From: Leptospira soteropolitanensis
GTDB taxonomy: Bacteria > Spirochaetota > Leptospiria > Leptospirales > Leptospiraceae
Direction of reading: 5' to 3'
Length of the DNA: 64,000 bases
NCBI RefSeq assembly: GCF_026151655.1
Contig: NZ_JAMQPN010000001.1
Location: forward strand, 868,001 to 932,000
Positions 9,139 to 18,353 of the stretch are shown in pieces; within the stretch, counting starts at the first letter, position 1, and the number at the start of each line of letters is the position of its first letter. A program made the position numbers and the translations under genes. Below the pieces are notes generated by a model, which searched no databases, had not been told where the DNA came from, and saw nothing but the letters and a program-made list of their open reading frames with translations.

Positions 9139-9753
9139 TTATACCTTTGTCTTATTCATTTGATAAGAGAGTAGTTCTTTTTTAAGTATTTCCAAATTCT
9201 GTAGAATGACTTTAGATTTTCTAGAAAAATAATTGTTTGCCATAACCACGGGAATCGCCACTGCAAGACCGGCTGCCGTCGCAAGAAGAGCGGTAGAAAT
9301 GGACCGCATGACCACTTCTGCACCAGAACTTCCTAAGGTACCCAAACCATAAAAAGCTTTGATGACACCAAGAACGGTTCCGAGTAGACCAATAAACGGA
9401 GCATTATTTCCTAATGTGTTTAGGATCGGTAAACGTTTTTCAAGTTCCAATTTTTCTGAAAGAATCTGGCCATCCAAACTTTCATCTAATCCCTTTCTTC
9501 CCATTTTTAATTGTTTGAGAGCAAATTGTAAAAATCTTGTATAAATAGAATCTTCTCCGGCATCTGTTTTCCAATGAATTTCTGGTTCTTCTTGTAAAGA
9601 AGTTCTAACTTCCGATAAATAATCCTCGTTTTTTTTACCTAAACTTTTTCTGTAATAAATTAGTCTTTCAGCAAACACTGCTAATGCGACTACACTTGCA
9701 AATGCCATTGCTATAAAAATTAATTCTTCGCCTATTTCTACATACTCTTGCAT
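9139..9753 (-). CDS. exbB: ExbB/TolQ family proton-motor protein
   Basis: A protein of about 204 residues from the ATG at 9753, preceded by CGGAGA at a good distance; the frame is open 27 codons further upstream, but that part overlaps the preceding lipoprotein gene and lacks a ribosome site. It has an N-terminal membrane segment (IFIAMAFASVVALAVFAERL) and the family core LNTLGNNAPFIGLLGTVLGV followed by two C-terminal membrane segments (ISTALLATAAGLAVAIPVVM). It forms the pentameric channel around ExbD. It starts one base after the stop of a lipoprotein gene. Confidence 0.9.
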   Translation of the reverse strand: MQEYVEIGEELIFIAMAFASVVALAVFAERLIYYRKSLGKKNEDYLSEVRTSLQEEPEIHWKTDAGEDSIYTRFLQFALKQLKMGRKGLDESLDGQILSEKLELEKRLPILNTLGNNAPFIGLLGTVLGVIKAFYGLGTLGSSGAEVVMRSISTALLATAAGLAVAIPVVMANNYFSRKSKVILQNLEILKKELLSYQMNKTKV

Positions 9754-9754
9754 A

Positions 9755-10258
9755 CTATTCTCCGTGTTGAATGTTATTAAATAATAAATATAATGGAATC
9801 TTTTCGTTACTAATTTGGTTGTTTGTAGAAGCAAAACAAGATTTTAAACAAGAAATTGCCGAACTAGAAGTTAGACTTGATTCAATGAGGGCTGGAATTG
9901 TCGATTTCGTACAAATTCCCGAATTAGTTTTTGTTTTCCAGTCCGTGACTTGACAGTCAAAAGCACAAGTCTGTGCAATTCCTGACATATCTTTATAGAG
10001 AGGATTTGTAAGTAAGTCTTGGCAAGTTTTTGTTTTTATACTTGCTGTAGTATTAGAAAATGTAGCTCCTATTGAATCCGCATATGCTTTAAAACATAAA
10101 TCTTTGTTTGTAATCATTGATTCACATGTTTCTTGAGGTGCATTTACTGTTGTTAGGTATTGTAACAACACAGTTTCTTTATAGGAATCCTCAAATTTTT
10201 TTGGTTCCGAACAAGAAATGAAAATGGTACTGACTAAAAGAAAAATCAAAGATTTCAT
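9755..10258 (-). CDS. Cys-rich putative lipoprotein in TonB operon
   Basis: A 167-residue protein with a short signal peptide ending in STIFISC, a likely lipidation site at residue 16. The mature part contains about nine further cysteines (for example TCESM, LCFKAY, TCQDLL, QTCAFDCQV, SCLKSCFAS), suggesting several disulfides in the periplasm or on the surface. I do not recognise a family. It sits between the receptor gene (TAATG, one-base overlap) and exbB (one-base gap), so it is made with the transporter. A role as an accessory or substrate-capturing lipoprotein of the receptor is inference. Confidence 0.75.
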   Translation of the reverse strand: MKSLIFLLVSTIFISCSEPKKFEDSYKETVLLQYLTTVNAPQETCESMITNKDLCFKAYADSIGATFSNTTASIKTKTCQDLLTNPLYKDMSGIAQTCAFDCQVTDWKTKTNSGICTKSTIPALIESSLTSSSAISCLKSCFASTNNQISNEKIPLYLLFNNIQHGE

Positions 10259-12771
10259 TAGAAATGAACCTCCATACCAACGTTAAAGAATGGAATTACT
10301 GTTCCACCAGGAAGTTCTAAGGTTCCAAAGGTATCATTCTCTTTTGGATTTGTTGCAGAAAATGGACGAGAATTGTCAAAATCATATCCATTTTTATTTT
10401 TTCTCATATAAACGTTTACGATTTCTAAATACCAGTTTAGATATCCCCAAGAATAGTTTTCAAAGATATCAAATCGAATATCTAATCTATGGAAATCAGT
10501 TCCACGTTTCACATTACCATATTCAGAAGTATATGGATTATTTGAATACTGCGGATTCCAATAGGTTAAACCATTCAATGGATTTGAAAATTTACCACCA
10601 TCGTCACCCACCACTGGTCTTGATGGAATCGATGTTAAATAACTCCATCGACCTCCAATTTGAAAACCTTCGTTCATCCTCCAGCCGTAAATTAAGTTGG
10701 CAACGTGAGTCCTATCCCAAGGTGCTAATTGTTCTTTTGAGTTCGGAAAATATGCCGCTAGGATTTTTCTCTCAATTCCTCCAATTTGCGAATTATCACC
10801 TTCGTATATTTGGTATAAATTTGTATTTTGAAAAGATTGAGACCAAGTATAGGAAATCCAACCAAACCAATCTCTAGTTCCTGGACGTGCGTTTTTACGT
10901 ATCAAAAGTTCATAACCGTGAGACCAACCAGTCGCTCGGTTAGAATAGTTTAACGGACGATTGGCGACGATGGGTTGTGTTAACCATTGGCCTTTATCTG
11001 GATTTAAACCCACCGGAGTAGATGCATAAGGATCGTCAATAATGGTATCAGTGAATTGATTTTTAAACATTTCCACTTTTACTTGCCATACTTGATCAAT
11101 CTTTTGGTCAATACCTGCACTGACTTTCCTTGCCCTTTCAAATCTTAAGTCAGGGTTTCCAGTTTCTGCGTTAAAGTTAGTTGTTAACGGAAACCTCGAA
11201 ACATCTCCTCCACTTCCATAAACAGTCATTCCTTTTCCAATTTCAGGAAAGGTATAGGACGCAGTGGCCCTGGGTGTTAAGGCTCCATTTCCCGTCACTT
11301 GAATATAATCGTAGCGGGCTCCAGGCTCGAATAAAAAATTCCCGAACTTAAAGTGAAGAGTCGTATATGCATTGTAATACGGCGATACTCCACGAATGCT
11401 GATTGGTCTTCCGACGAAATCTGGGTTAGCTGAATTATAAGGATTCGGTGATGGATTCGTTGGATCGCGTAAAGCGACTTCAGTTCCATAATCTCTGAAA
11501 GAAAACTTTCTGACTTCAGTTCCGAAATCAACTTTTAGAAACTTTGTTGCTGTCCAATAAGCATCTTGACGAACACCTACATAACTTCCTCGTTGGTATT
11601 GTTTTCCTTGTATGGATCCAAAACCTACGTTGTATTCTCCGATAGGGTCAAAGTTAATCAATGTAATCCGGTTTTGAAATTTATCTCCAGGAATCCAAGT
11701 GTATCTAAGTGCTGTGGTCCTAAAACTCTGACCAAAACTTGCTTTAGCACCACTGAGAAGAGCAAAGGCAGAGCTTGTTGGATCATTAACGGGTTTATTT
11801 GGAACGTTAATGGCGAAGTTATCCTGCGCAGTTAAATTGTAGAATGCGATTTGATGCTCAGGTGTGAAGTTATGGACATATTTAATTTGAGAGTCGTTAT
11901 AACGAGGAAGACGGATTCCTTCTGGTAATAATCCTGTTGCTCCTAAGGATTTATCCAGATATCCCAGTTTACCGGCAATAGCCAAATATCCTTTCCCGCC
12001 AGAAGTGGGAGTTGCCGCATAAGCAGTTGTATTCCATAATGAAACTTGAAAAGCACCTTTTGTCTTTTGCACAGAGTCAACAGTTTCAATTTCTATAATA
12101 CCGCCGGTCGCATTATTAAAGTTTGCTGGATAAGCTCCAGAATATAAGTCAATCGACTTAATTAAATCATTATGAATGACAGAAGTTAATCCATCCAAAT
12201 GGAAAGGGTACAAGATAGGAAGATCGTCATATAGGTAAGTGTTTGCATTTGGGTTAGCACCACGAACAATAATTCCGTTTGCCCCACCACCAAATCCAAT
12301 ATTAGGGATGACTCCAGGCAGTGTTTCCAATGCTCGAAGAGCTTCTCCAAAAGTACCAGGCATCCGTTTGATTTCTTCGTAACGGACTTTGGTTCGGGAA
12401 GCTACGGTTTTCTCTCGTTCTCCCTCCACAACAATTCCTGTTCTTGGTGCGCTTGCTTTTTTTTCGGTATAAATGGTTCTTGATTCATCTTCGGATCCAA
12501 CTGAGATTTTTATTTCTTGGATTCCTGTGTCACGTAACAAACGCAAGGTGTATTCTCCGGAAGATGGAAACTCTAATGTGACATTTCCCTCTGCATCTGT
12601 TTGCGCGAATTTTTTTGTTTCAAAAATTAGAACTGATAGGTTCTTTTCGGCGATTTCCTTTTTCGGGTTGATGAGTTTTGCCCTTATACTAACTGCGAAT
12701 AAAGGGGATCCAATACAAAAAAGAAAAATCCCGAATAATAATTTATTTAATTTGAGTTTTGCTGATTTCAT
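10258..12771 (-). CDS. TonB-dependent outer-membrane receptor
   Basis: An 837-residue receptor. After a signal peptide (cleavage near LFAVS) comes a carboxypeptidase-regulatory-like beta domain (about 28-105), then the plug domain (about 120-240, with MPGTFGEALRALETLPGV and a GGANGIIVRGANPNAN loop), and a beta-barrel ending in a terminal Phe (VGMEVHF), the recognition signal for the barrel assembly machine. Such receptors import siderophores, haem, cobalamin, metals or sugars using TonB energy. The substrate cannot be read from sequence. It overlaps the upstream lipoprotein gene by 29 bases and has no clear ribosome site, suggesting translational coupling. TonB, ExbB and ExbD follow in the same operon. 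Confidence 0.92.
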   Translation of the reverse strand: MKSAKLKLNKLLFGIFLFCIGSPLFAVSIRAKLINPKKEIAEKNLSVLIFETKKFAQTDAEGNVTLEFPSSGEYTLRLLRDTGIQEIKISVGSEDESRTIYTEKKASAPRTGIVVEGEREKTVASRTKVRYEEIKRMPGTFGEALRALETLPGVIPNIGFGGGANGIIVRGANPNANTYLYDDLPILYPFHLDGLTSVIHNDLIKSIDLYSGAYPANFNNATGGIIEIETVDSVQKTKGAFQVSLWNTTAYAATPTSGGKGYLAIAGKLGYLDKSLGATGLLPEGIRLPRYNDSQIKYVHNFTPEHQIAFYNLTAQDNFAINVPNKPVNDPTSSAFALLSGAKASFGQSFRTTALRYTWIPGDKFQNRITLINFDPIGEYNVGFGSIQGKQYQRGSYVGVRQDAYWTATKFLKVDFGTEVRKFSFRDYGTEVALRDPTNPSPNPYNSANPDFVGRPISIRGVSPYYNAYTTLHFKFGNFLFEPGARYDYIQVTGNGALTPRATASYTFPEIGKGMTVYGSGGDVSRFPLTTNFNAETGNPDLRFERARKVSAGIDQKIDQVWQVKVEMFKNQFTDTIIDDPYASTPVGLNPDKGQWLTQPIVANRPLNYSNRATGWSHGYELLIRKNARPGTRDWFGWISYTWSQSFQNTNLYQIYEGDNSQIGGIERKILAAYFPNSKEQLAPWDRTHVANLIYGWRMNEGFQIGGRWSYLTSIPSRPVVGDDGGKFSNPLNGLTYWNPQYSNNPYTSEYGNVKRGTDFHRLDIRFDIFENYSWGYLNWYLEIVNVYMRKNKNGYDFDNSRPFSATNPKENDTFGTLELPGGTVIPFFNVGMEVHF

Positions 12772-13084
12772 TGAAGTTTAAATACCAAGGGATATCTCCC
12801 GTTTCTTGTTCAAGATAAATGAGAGTACAGGGTAATGGATATCCAAGGAACGGACATTCTGTACGTGTAATTGCAATCGTACATAAATCTAAATTTCTTT
12901 GGATTGGCTTATTTAAGATAAGTAAAGGGGGATTGGGAATAGGGTTACCACATTTTTCGGCTGCAAATTTTGCTGCTGAATACACTTGGCTTTGTGCATC
13001 ATTAGTATCCACACGATCAATTCCTGGACCGCAGTTAATGACAAATGCAGCCAGTAAAAGAAGAATCACCATATAAAGTCTCAT
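12743..13084 (-). CDS. Small putative lipoprotein
   Basis: A 113-residue protein with a signal peptide ending in LAAFVINC, a plausible spirochaetal lipobox with the lipidated Cys at residue 18. The mature part carries four further cysteines (KCGNPIPNPP, LCTIA, ECPFLG, PCTLIY). No family is recognised. Its last 29 bases lie inside the receptor gene and its start overlaps the upstream lipoprotein gene by 4 bases, so it is tightly bound into the TonB operon. Its disulfide potential resembles that of the lipoprotein between the receptor and exbB. Function unknown; a receptor accessory role is inferred from position. Confidence 0.72.
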   Translation of the reverse strand: MRLYMVILLLLAAFVINCGPGIDRVDTNDAQSQVYSAAKFAAEKCGNPIPNPPLLILNKPIQRNLDLCTIAITRTECPFLGYPLPCTLIYLEQETGDIPWYLNFNEISKTQIK

Positions 13085-13479
13085 TTAGTACCTTTTGATC
13101 CTGGGTTTTCAGTTTCTTCTTGTTGTCCAACTACGTCTGCAGTTACATTTACAACAGTAACAAGACCTAATGGAAAATAAGCTTTATCTTCTCTTTGAAT
13201 TTTGATATTGATTAAAGTTTTTCCGTTAGGATATTTTTCCAGAATTTGACTCATCGCAAGTTCTACATTTGGTGCTTTTGTCACAGGAATCATGCCGAGT
13301 AAATAAAAAGCGGAGTCTTGGCCTTTTCCTTTGCCTAAGATTTTATAGTCAGTGGAACGAACTACTGTTGCTGAATCAAATAGGGAAATTTCTTTAGGTA
13401 CATGGGAACCGATACATCCCATCGCCATAATCAAAGCAGAAAAGAAACTTATAACAAATTTTAAAAATGAAGTTTTCAT
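13081..13479 (-). CDS. Small putative lipoprotein, TRL-like
   Basis: A 132-residue protein with a signal peptide ending in ALIMAMGC. The mature part has a pattern SAFYLLGMIPV, then a helix and NGKTLINIKIQ, seen also in the next gene upstream (LDFIIFGLPF and GDALVNIRY). Both fit small bacterial lipoproteins of the TRL-like type, a weak assignment made by eye. It is the second gene of the TonB operon, 8 bases after the first and overlapping the third by 4 bases. The C-terminal tail is polar and probably disordered. Function unknown. Confidence 0.72.
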   Translation of the reverse strand: MKTSFLKFVISFFSALIMAMGCIGSHVPKEISLFDSATVVRSTDYKILGKGKGQDSAFYLLGMIPVTKAPNVELAMSQILEKYPNGKTLINIKIQREDKAYFPLGLVTVVNVTADVVGQQEETENPGSKGTK

Positions 13480-13487
13480 TCGTGAAT

Positions 13488-13859
13488 CTATTTTTTGCTT
13501 TTAATCGTTGGTTGTGCTGCAAAACGAACTAAGTCACCTTTAATTGTGAATCGATATCTGGTTAATGGTCCAAAAATAGATTTGTCATTCCAATATCGAA
13601 TATTAACGAGTGCATCACCTGCATCTTCTTCCATAACTTTTTCATACAAATCAGTGATCGGTGGTTCTGTGAACGGCAAACCAAAGATAATAAAATCTAA
13701 AGCATACCATGTAAAGGTTTTCTCTACGGTTTTTAAAGTTTCGTAAGGAACATTGGGGATTGGTTTGTTGCTAGTAGCAATTCCAACGGAAGAAGAGGCG
13801 CAATTAGTTAAACCTAAAGATAGAAAGAAAAAACTTGCCACTGTAAAAAAATATTTCAT
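13488..13859 (-). CDS. Small putative lipoprotein, first gene of TonB operon
   Basis: About 123 residues from the ATG at 13859, chosen because CGGAG precedes it; the frame continues 11 codons upstream without support. The signal peptide ends in LSLGLTNC. The mature domain contains TFTWYALDFIIFGLPF, then GDALVNIRYWND and a final beta strand YRFTIKGDLVRF. It appears related to the lipoprotein encoded next. As the first gene of the operon it follows a promoter at about 13914-13953 with LytTR-like repeats. No function can be assigned. Confidence 0.72.
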   Translation of the reverse strand: MKYFFTVASFFFLSLGLTNCASSSVGIATSNKPIPNVPYETLKTVEKTFTWYALDFIIFGLPFTEPPITDLYEKVMEEDAGDALVNIRYWNDKSIFGPLTRYRFTIKGDLVRFAAQPTIKSKK

Positions 13860-13913
13860 AAAAAACTCCGTCAGCTTCCAAATCTCATTCATATAAGTTT
13901 GGTCAATGGAATA

Positions 13914-13957
13914 ATTATACTAACGACGATTAACTACTTAACTTGGAATGAACGCTA
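13914..13957 (-). promoter_or_regulatory. Promoter of TonB operon with phased GTT repeats
   Basis: On the minus strand TATAAT lies at 13919-13914, a perfect -10 box, but the -35 position (13942-13937) reads GTTAAG, which is poor. Upstream and across it are four GTT-centred motifs starting at 13953, 13942, 13934 and 13924, reading AGCGTTCAT, CAAGTTAAG, GTAGTTAAT and GTCGTTAGT. LytTR regulators bind imperfect direct repeats with a GTT core just upstream of or over weak -35 boxes. A LytTR gene ends 28 bases upstream. I infer an activator-dependent promoter. The leader to the ATG at 13859 would be about 48 bases. Confidence 0.5.
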
Positions 13958-13984
13958 CTTATTCCGGAGTGAAATTTAGTGGGT

Positions 13985-14722
13985 CTACAATTTTAGGGCT
14001 TCTTTTAGGTTTTGAGCAAAGGAACGGCCAACAGGAAGGGTTGTTTCATCCTCGTTTTTTAGTTGGATGGTATAAGATCCACCTTTGTCATAACGAAGGC
14101 TTGTCACATAATTTAAGTTCACCAAGAATCCTTTGTGGATGCGAATGAATTGTTCTGTAGGTAGTTTTTCTTCAATTTCTTTTAGTAATTTTGAAGTTTC
14201 GTAATCTTTTTGCGAGGTGTGTATCACACAACTTTTGTTATTTGCAGAAATGAACTGTATATCCTCTAGAGCAAGTAAAAATACGGCAGAGTCCGACTGT
14301 ATTTTGAGATTCGTTATTTTTCCTTTGGAAGGTTGTTTATTTTGTTTTGCTTCTTGCAAAAAACGTAAAGCCTTGTCTACGGACTTTCTAAACCTTTCGA
14401 AAGAAAATGGTTTAAGCAAATAATCTGTTGCATCTAAATCAAAGGCTTCCACTGCATGTTCACTATAGGCAGTTGTAATGATAAAAAAAGTAGATCTGTT
14501 ATGTTCTTTTCGTAGGATATCCATCCCATTGACTGCAGGAAGGTTGATATCCATAAAAACCAAATCGAATTGTTTCTCCTCAAGGAGATTCAATGCCTTA
14601 TCACCACTTTCTGCAATTCCAGTTAATTTTAACTCAGAACAGTTCATTACATAATCCATCATGAGCATTCTTGCAGGATATTCGTCTTCGATGATTAGAA
14701 CTGAGTAAGGAGGTGATACCAT
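13985..14722 (-). CDS. LytTR-family response regulator
   Basis: A 245-residue two-domain regulator. The receiver domain (1-125) has the acidic pair at residues 12-13, the phosphorylation site Asp58 in FMDINLP, and a Lys in DYLLKPF. The C-terminal LytTR DNA-binding domain (about 140-243) includes FIRIHKGFLVNLNYV and ends in LPVGRSF. Its natural partners are LytS-type kinases; one is encoded at 6158-8074, the last gene of the operon just downstream. It follows the SpoIIE phosphatase gene by 9 bases, probably in one transcript. I infer control of the TonB operon promoter at 13914-13957. Confidence 0.92.
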   Translation of the reverse strand: MVSPPYSVLIIEDEYPARMLMMDYVMNCSELKLTGIAESGDKALNLLEEKQFDLVFMDINLPAVNGMDILRKEHNRSTFFIITTAYSEHAVEAFDLDATDYLLKPFSFERFRKSVDKALRFLQEAKQNKQPSKGKITNLKIQSDSAVFLLALEDIQFISANNKSCVIHTSQKDYETSKLLKEIEEKLPTEQFIRIHKGFLVNLNYVTSLRYDKGGSYTIQLKNEDETTLPVGRSFAQNLKEALKL

Positions 14723-14731
14723 GAGATTATT

Positions 14732-16660
14732 TTAAGTTACATCAACAAAGAAAAATGTGACATCGTCTTTAAGTTCTTCTTCCGAAAATCTTGAAATCTG
14801 CACAATTATCTCTTGGGATAATGTTTTTATATCTTTTTCTTTTCCTCTTTCCAGTAGATCAAGTATTTTGCTTTCACCAAACAATTTATTTTCGGCCCGG
14901 GCTTCTGTGACACCATCAGTGAAAAAAAAGTAACGATCACCGGTTTTCATATTATGAGTCCATTCACTATAAGTAAATGATTCTCTCCAGCCTATGATGG
15001 GACCTTTGATATTCATAAATTCGAACTTACCTGTCACTCGATTGTAAATTAGTGGGTTAGGATGGCCCGCAGTAGAAAAGGTGATCGTATTTGAATTTGT
15101 ATCAATCAATGCAGAGCAAGCAGTGATAAAATATCTACTCACAAGTGAAGTGAGTGCTTGGTTCATATGCTCTAATACTTCTTTTGGGGAATTGATTTTT
15201 TTTGTAGATTCTCTAAATTGAACCTTCACCATAGAAGATACAAAGGCCGCAGGAACCCCGTGTCCAGCAACGTCAGCAATTAATAAAAGTAGGCGATTTT
15301 TGTCCAATTCCACCCAATCATATAAATCACCACCCACTTGTTGCATCGGTAAATAAGTAGTATGGATTCTGATTCCATTTATGTTTGGATGTTCTTTCGG
15401 TAGAAGATAACTTTGGAGTTGGGATGCAAAGAATAAGTCCTGTTCCAAATCCTGATTTTTTTCACGGAGCTCTAATGTTCTTTCTCGAACTCTTATTTCT
15501 AAATCCTTTGTGAGTATTGAAAGTTCTTTTTCATTTTTTGCATGTCGATAGGAGATAGCAACTCCAGAAAGAATCATTAAGATCAAAAAACCATATTGTG
15601 TTAAATAAATATTTTTTCCCGATGTAAGATCGATAATTATATCAATAGTTGTACCAATGCAGATAGAGACAAAACCAACAGCCAGAAAATATGCTTCTGC
15701 TTTTTTAGCTTTTGCTGCCCGAATGACTCCTCGAATGATAAAAAACACCATAGGGATTAAAGAGAATTCCCAAATACGGAGTAATAAAATTCTTGTTGGA
15801 ATTTCTAATTCCAAGGTTTGCAAAAAAGCAAGGCAAAGAAGAAAGAAAATTAATAATCGTTCTTTGAGCTGGAGTTTGGTTTGAAATAGAGAATAACTAA
15901 ACAAAAAGATAGAAATTGGAAGTAATGTTTGAGCCGTGAAAAAAACTTTTAGCCAAAAAATAAAAGGAAAATTGGTATAAGTATAACTAATATTTAAGAG
16001 TGGTAATCTCCACATAACAAAGATAAGCGTAGAAAGTAAGAGATAAAAATTTGATTTTGCCTGTCTTTTTAGTATGATGGAAAAAATTTGATAAGCTCCA
16101 ATTCCAAAAAACAACATGATGAAACAAAAATCACGACCATCTTCTTTAATGATGAATTCTTGGAGCAAATCGTAGTTCCCCATTACTGGAACTTTTCTAA
16201 ACAATCCGCCTTGAAATGTTTTGTTCCGAAAATGAATTTCTAATTCGAGTACATTAACTTCGTTTAATTTAAGAACCGAACTTGGTATAAAATAGAGGCG
16301 TTTGTAATACCAATTGGGGGAATAAAATCCGTCGTTAGAAACAGAACCAGTTTCTCCTAAGAGGATTCCGTTCACAAAAAGTTTGTCGACTTCCTGGATT
16401 CGGTCTAAGTAGATACCGAGTGGTTTGTGATTTGGTTCATAGTAAAAAGAAATTTTATAGGAGCCGTGAATCGGTGGTTTCATTCCTTGTAGAGCGAGCC
16501 CTTTCCCGACTTGAACAGGTATGGTTTTCCCTTGGGACGTAAATGTCCAGCCCTCCGAAATAGTCGTAAGGTCCTGCGAACTTACTTTTAGCGGTTCCGA
16601 GGAAAGTGAATAAACTGCTGTAAGTAAAATGGGGAAAATAAATGAGAGAGATCTCATCAC
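14732..16660 (-). CDS. 7TM-sensor SpoIIE/PP2C-type serine phosphatase
   Basis: A 642-residue membrane protein. A signal-like segment precedes an extracytoplasmic beta-sandwich (about 25-165, with LFVNGILLGETGSV) of the kind found in 7TMR-DISM proteins, then about seven membrane segments (about 180-375), a coiled coil (RVRERTLELREKNQDLEQD) and a SpoIIE PP2C domain (about 430-640) with metal-binding GGDLYD and ADVAGHG and a final DDVTFFFV. Such phosphatases usually dephosphorylate anti-anti-sigma factors or similar STAS proteins; none is encoded nearby. It lies 9 bases upstream of the LytTR regulator, so a signalling link to the TonB operon is possible but unproven. Confidence 0.88.
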   Translation of the reverse strand: MMRSLSFIFPILLTAVYSLSSEPLKVSSQDLTTISEGWTFTSQGKTIPVQVGKGLALQGMKPPIHGSYKISFYYEPNHKPLGIYLDRIQEVDKLFVNGILLGETGSVSNDGFYSPNWYYKRLYFIPSSVLKLNEVNVLELEIHFRNKTFQGGLFRKVPVMGNYDLLQEFIIKEDGRDFCFIMLFFGIGAYQIFSIILKRQAKSNFYLLLSTLIFVMWRLPLLNISYTYTNFPFIFWLKVFFTAQTLLPISIFLFSYSLFQTKLQLKERLLIFFLLCLAFLQTLELEIPTRILLLRIWEFSLIPMVFFIIRGVIRAAKAKKAEAYFLAVGFVSICIGTTIDIIIDLTSGKNIYLTQYGFLILMILSGVAISYRHAKNEKELSILTKDLEIRVRERTLELREKNQDLEQDLFFASQLQSYLLPKEHPNINGIRIHTTYLPMQQVGGDLYDWVELDKNRLLLLIADVAGHGVPAAFVSSMVKVQFRESTKKINSPKEVLEHMNQALTSLVSRYFITACSALIDTNSNTITFSTAGHPNPLIYNRVTGKFEFMNIKGPIIGWRESFTYSEWTHNMKTGDRYFFFTDGVTEARAENKLFGESKILDLLERGKEKDIKTLSQEIIVQISRFSEEELKDDVTFFFVDVT

Positions 16661-16749
16661 TACCGGATAAAGTTAGTTGTGTACATCGAGAAAGCAAGTT
16701 GATTTTTAATTTCTAATATGATTTAGTTATTTTTTTGGAGCGAATCTAA

Positions 16750-17667
16750 ATGACAATCACTCAACTTCGGTATATCGTTGCGTTGGATCAGTTTAAAAGT
16801 TTTGCAAAAGCCGCCGAACATTGTTTAGTTGCTCAACCGACTTTGAGTTTACAAATTCAAAAAGTCGAACAGGAACTTGGCTTCGAATTATTTGATCGAA
16901 AGAAAAATCCTGTCATTACTACCAAATTAGGAAAAGCGGTAGTAGACCAGGCAAAAAATACATTAAAAGAGGCAGATAAACTCTTTGAAATTGCAGGACA
17001 ATGGAAAGATGAACCCGCTGGCAATATTTCTATTGGAATTATCCCTACAGTAAGTAATTATTTAATTCCTTCTATTTACCAAAGTTTGCAAACGGAATTT
17101 TCAAAAGTTAATTTTCGAATTTCTGAATTACCTACATTAACCATACTCGAAAAATTAGAATCAGAAGAAATTGATTTGGGGATTCTTGCTACTCCACTAA
17201 AAATTCCAAATATCGTAGAACACCCGCTATATTACGAACCTTTTGTTGTTTATTATCCTAAAGATGCCAAAGAAAAATCCCGATCGGTTTCAATGAAACA
17301 TATTGAAAAATATCCCTTGCTTGTACTTGGTGAAGAACATTGTTTTCGTCATCAATCCTTAAAAATATGTAACAGAAACTCGCTTGCAAAAATTGAAAGT
17401 GGAAGTGTGGAAACACTCAAACGAATGGTAGATATGGGGATCGGTGTGACTCTTTTGCCAAAATTATCCGTAAATTCTACATCGGAACGTGTGGTTCCAT
17501 TTAGTTCTCCGGAACCTGCTAGGGAAATTAGTTTGGTTTATAAAAAAGGTTTTTATAAAACTAGAATTTTGAAAAAACTCACAAGTCTGATTCTTGGAGT
17601 AATACCGAGTGAATACCATTCTAAAGAGAAGTATAAAATCATTGGGGTGTCTTTGAACCAAGATTAA
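16750..17667 (+). CDS. oxyR: OxyR-type LysR regulator
   Basis: A 305-residue LysR regulator: N-terminal winged helix-turn-helix (about 1-60, AAEHCLVAQPTLSLQIQKVE) and a substrate-binding-fold effector domain. The pattern Cys198-FRHQSLKI-Cys207 matches the two redox cysteines of OxyR in spacing and setting, so it should respond to hydrogen peroxide by forming a disulfide. It lies 116 bases upstream of ahpC and ahpF on the same strand, which supports the assignment. The GGAG ribosome site is close to the ATG. The gene is divergent from the SpoIIE gene, with an 89-base gap. Confidence 0.92.
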   Translation: MTITQLRYIVALDQFKSFAKAAEHCLVAQPTLSLQIQKVEQELGFELFDRKKNPVITTKLGKAVVDQAKNTLKEADKLFEIAGQWKDEPAGNISIGIIPTVSNYLIPSIYQSLQTEFSKVNFRISELPTLTILEKLESEEIDLGILATPLKIPNIVEHPLYYEPFVVYYPKDAKEKSRSVSMKHIEKYPLLVLGEEHCFRHQSLKICNRNSLAKIESGSVETLKRMVDMGIGVTLLPKLSVNSTSERVVPFSSPEPAREISLVYKKGFYKTRILKKLTSLILGVIPSEYHSKEKYKIIGVSLNQD

Positions 17668-17691
17668 ATGGACTGAGTCAAAACCAGTTTC

Positions 17692-17756
17692 ATAGTTTTT
17701 GTAAATCTCATCATTTACCATATTTATTTTACAAATGATTCAATTCGGGATATATT
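17692..17756 (+). promoter_or_regulatory. ahpC promoter with likely OxyR operator
   Basis: TTTACA (17728-17733) and TATATT (17751-17756) are 17 bases apart and make a good promoter. Just upstream lies the palindrome GTAAATCTCATCATTTAC (17701-17718), six-base arms around a six-base centre. TTTGTAAA (17698-17705) is also the reverse complement of TTTACAAA (17728-17735) over the -35 box, and an ATAG sits at 17692-17695. Several half-sites at roughly one-turn spacing before the -35 suit a LysR tetramer such as OxyR. The operator role is inference. Confidence 0.55.
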
Positions 17757-17783
17757 CTTCTTAACACGAAAGGAGGATATTCA

Positions 17784-18347
<564 letters not shown>

Positions 18348-18353
18348 ATTACG

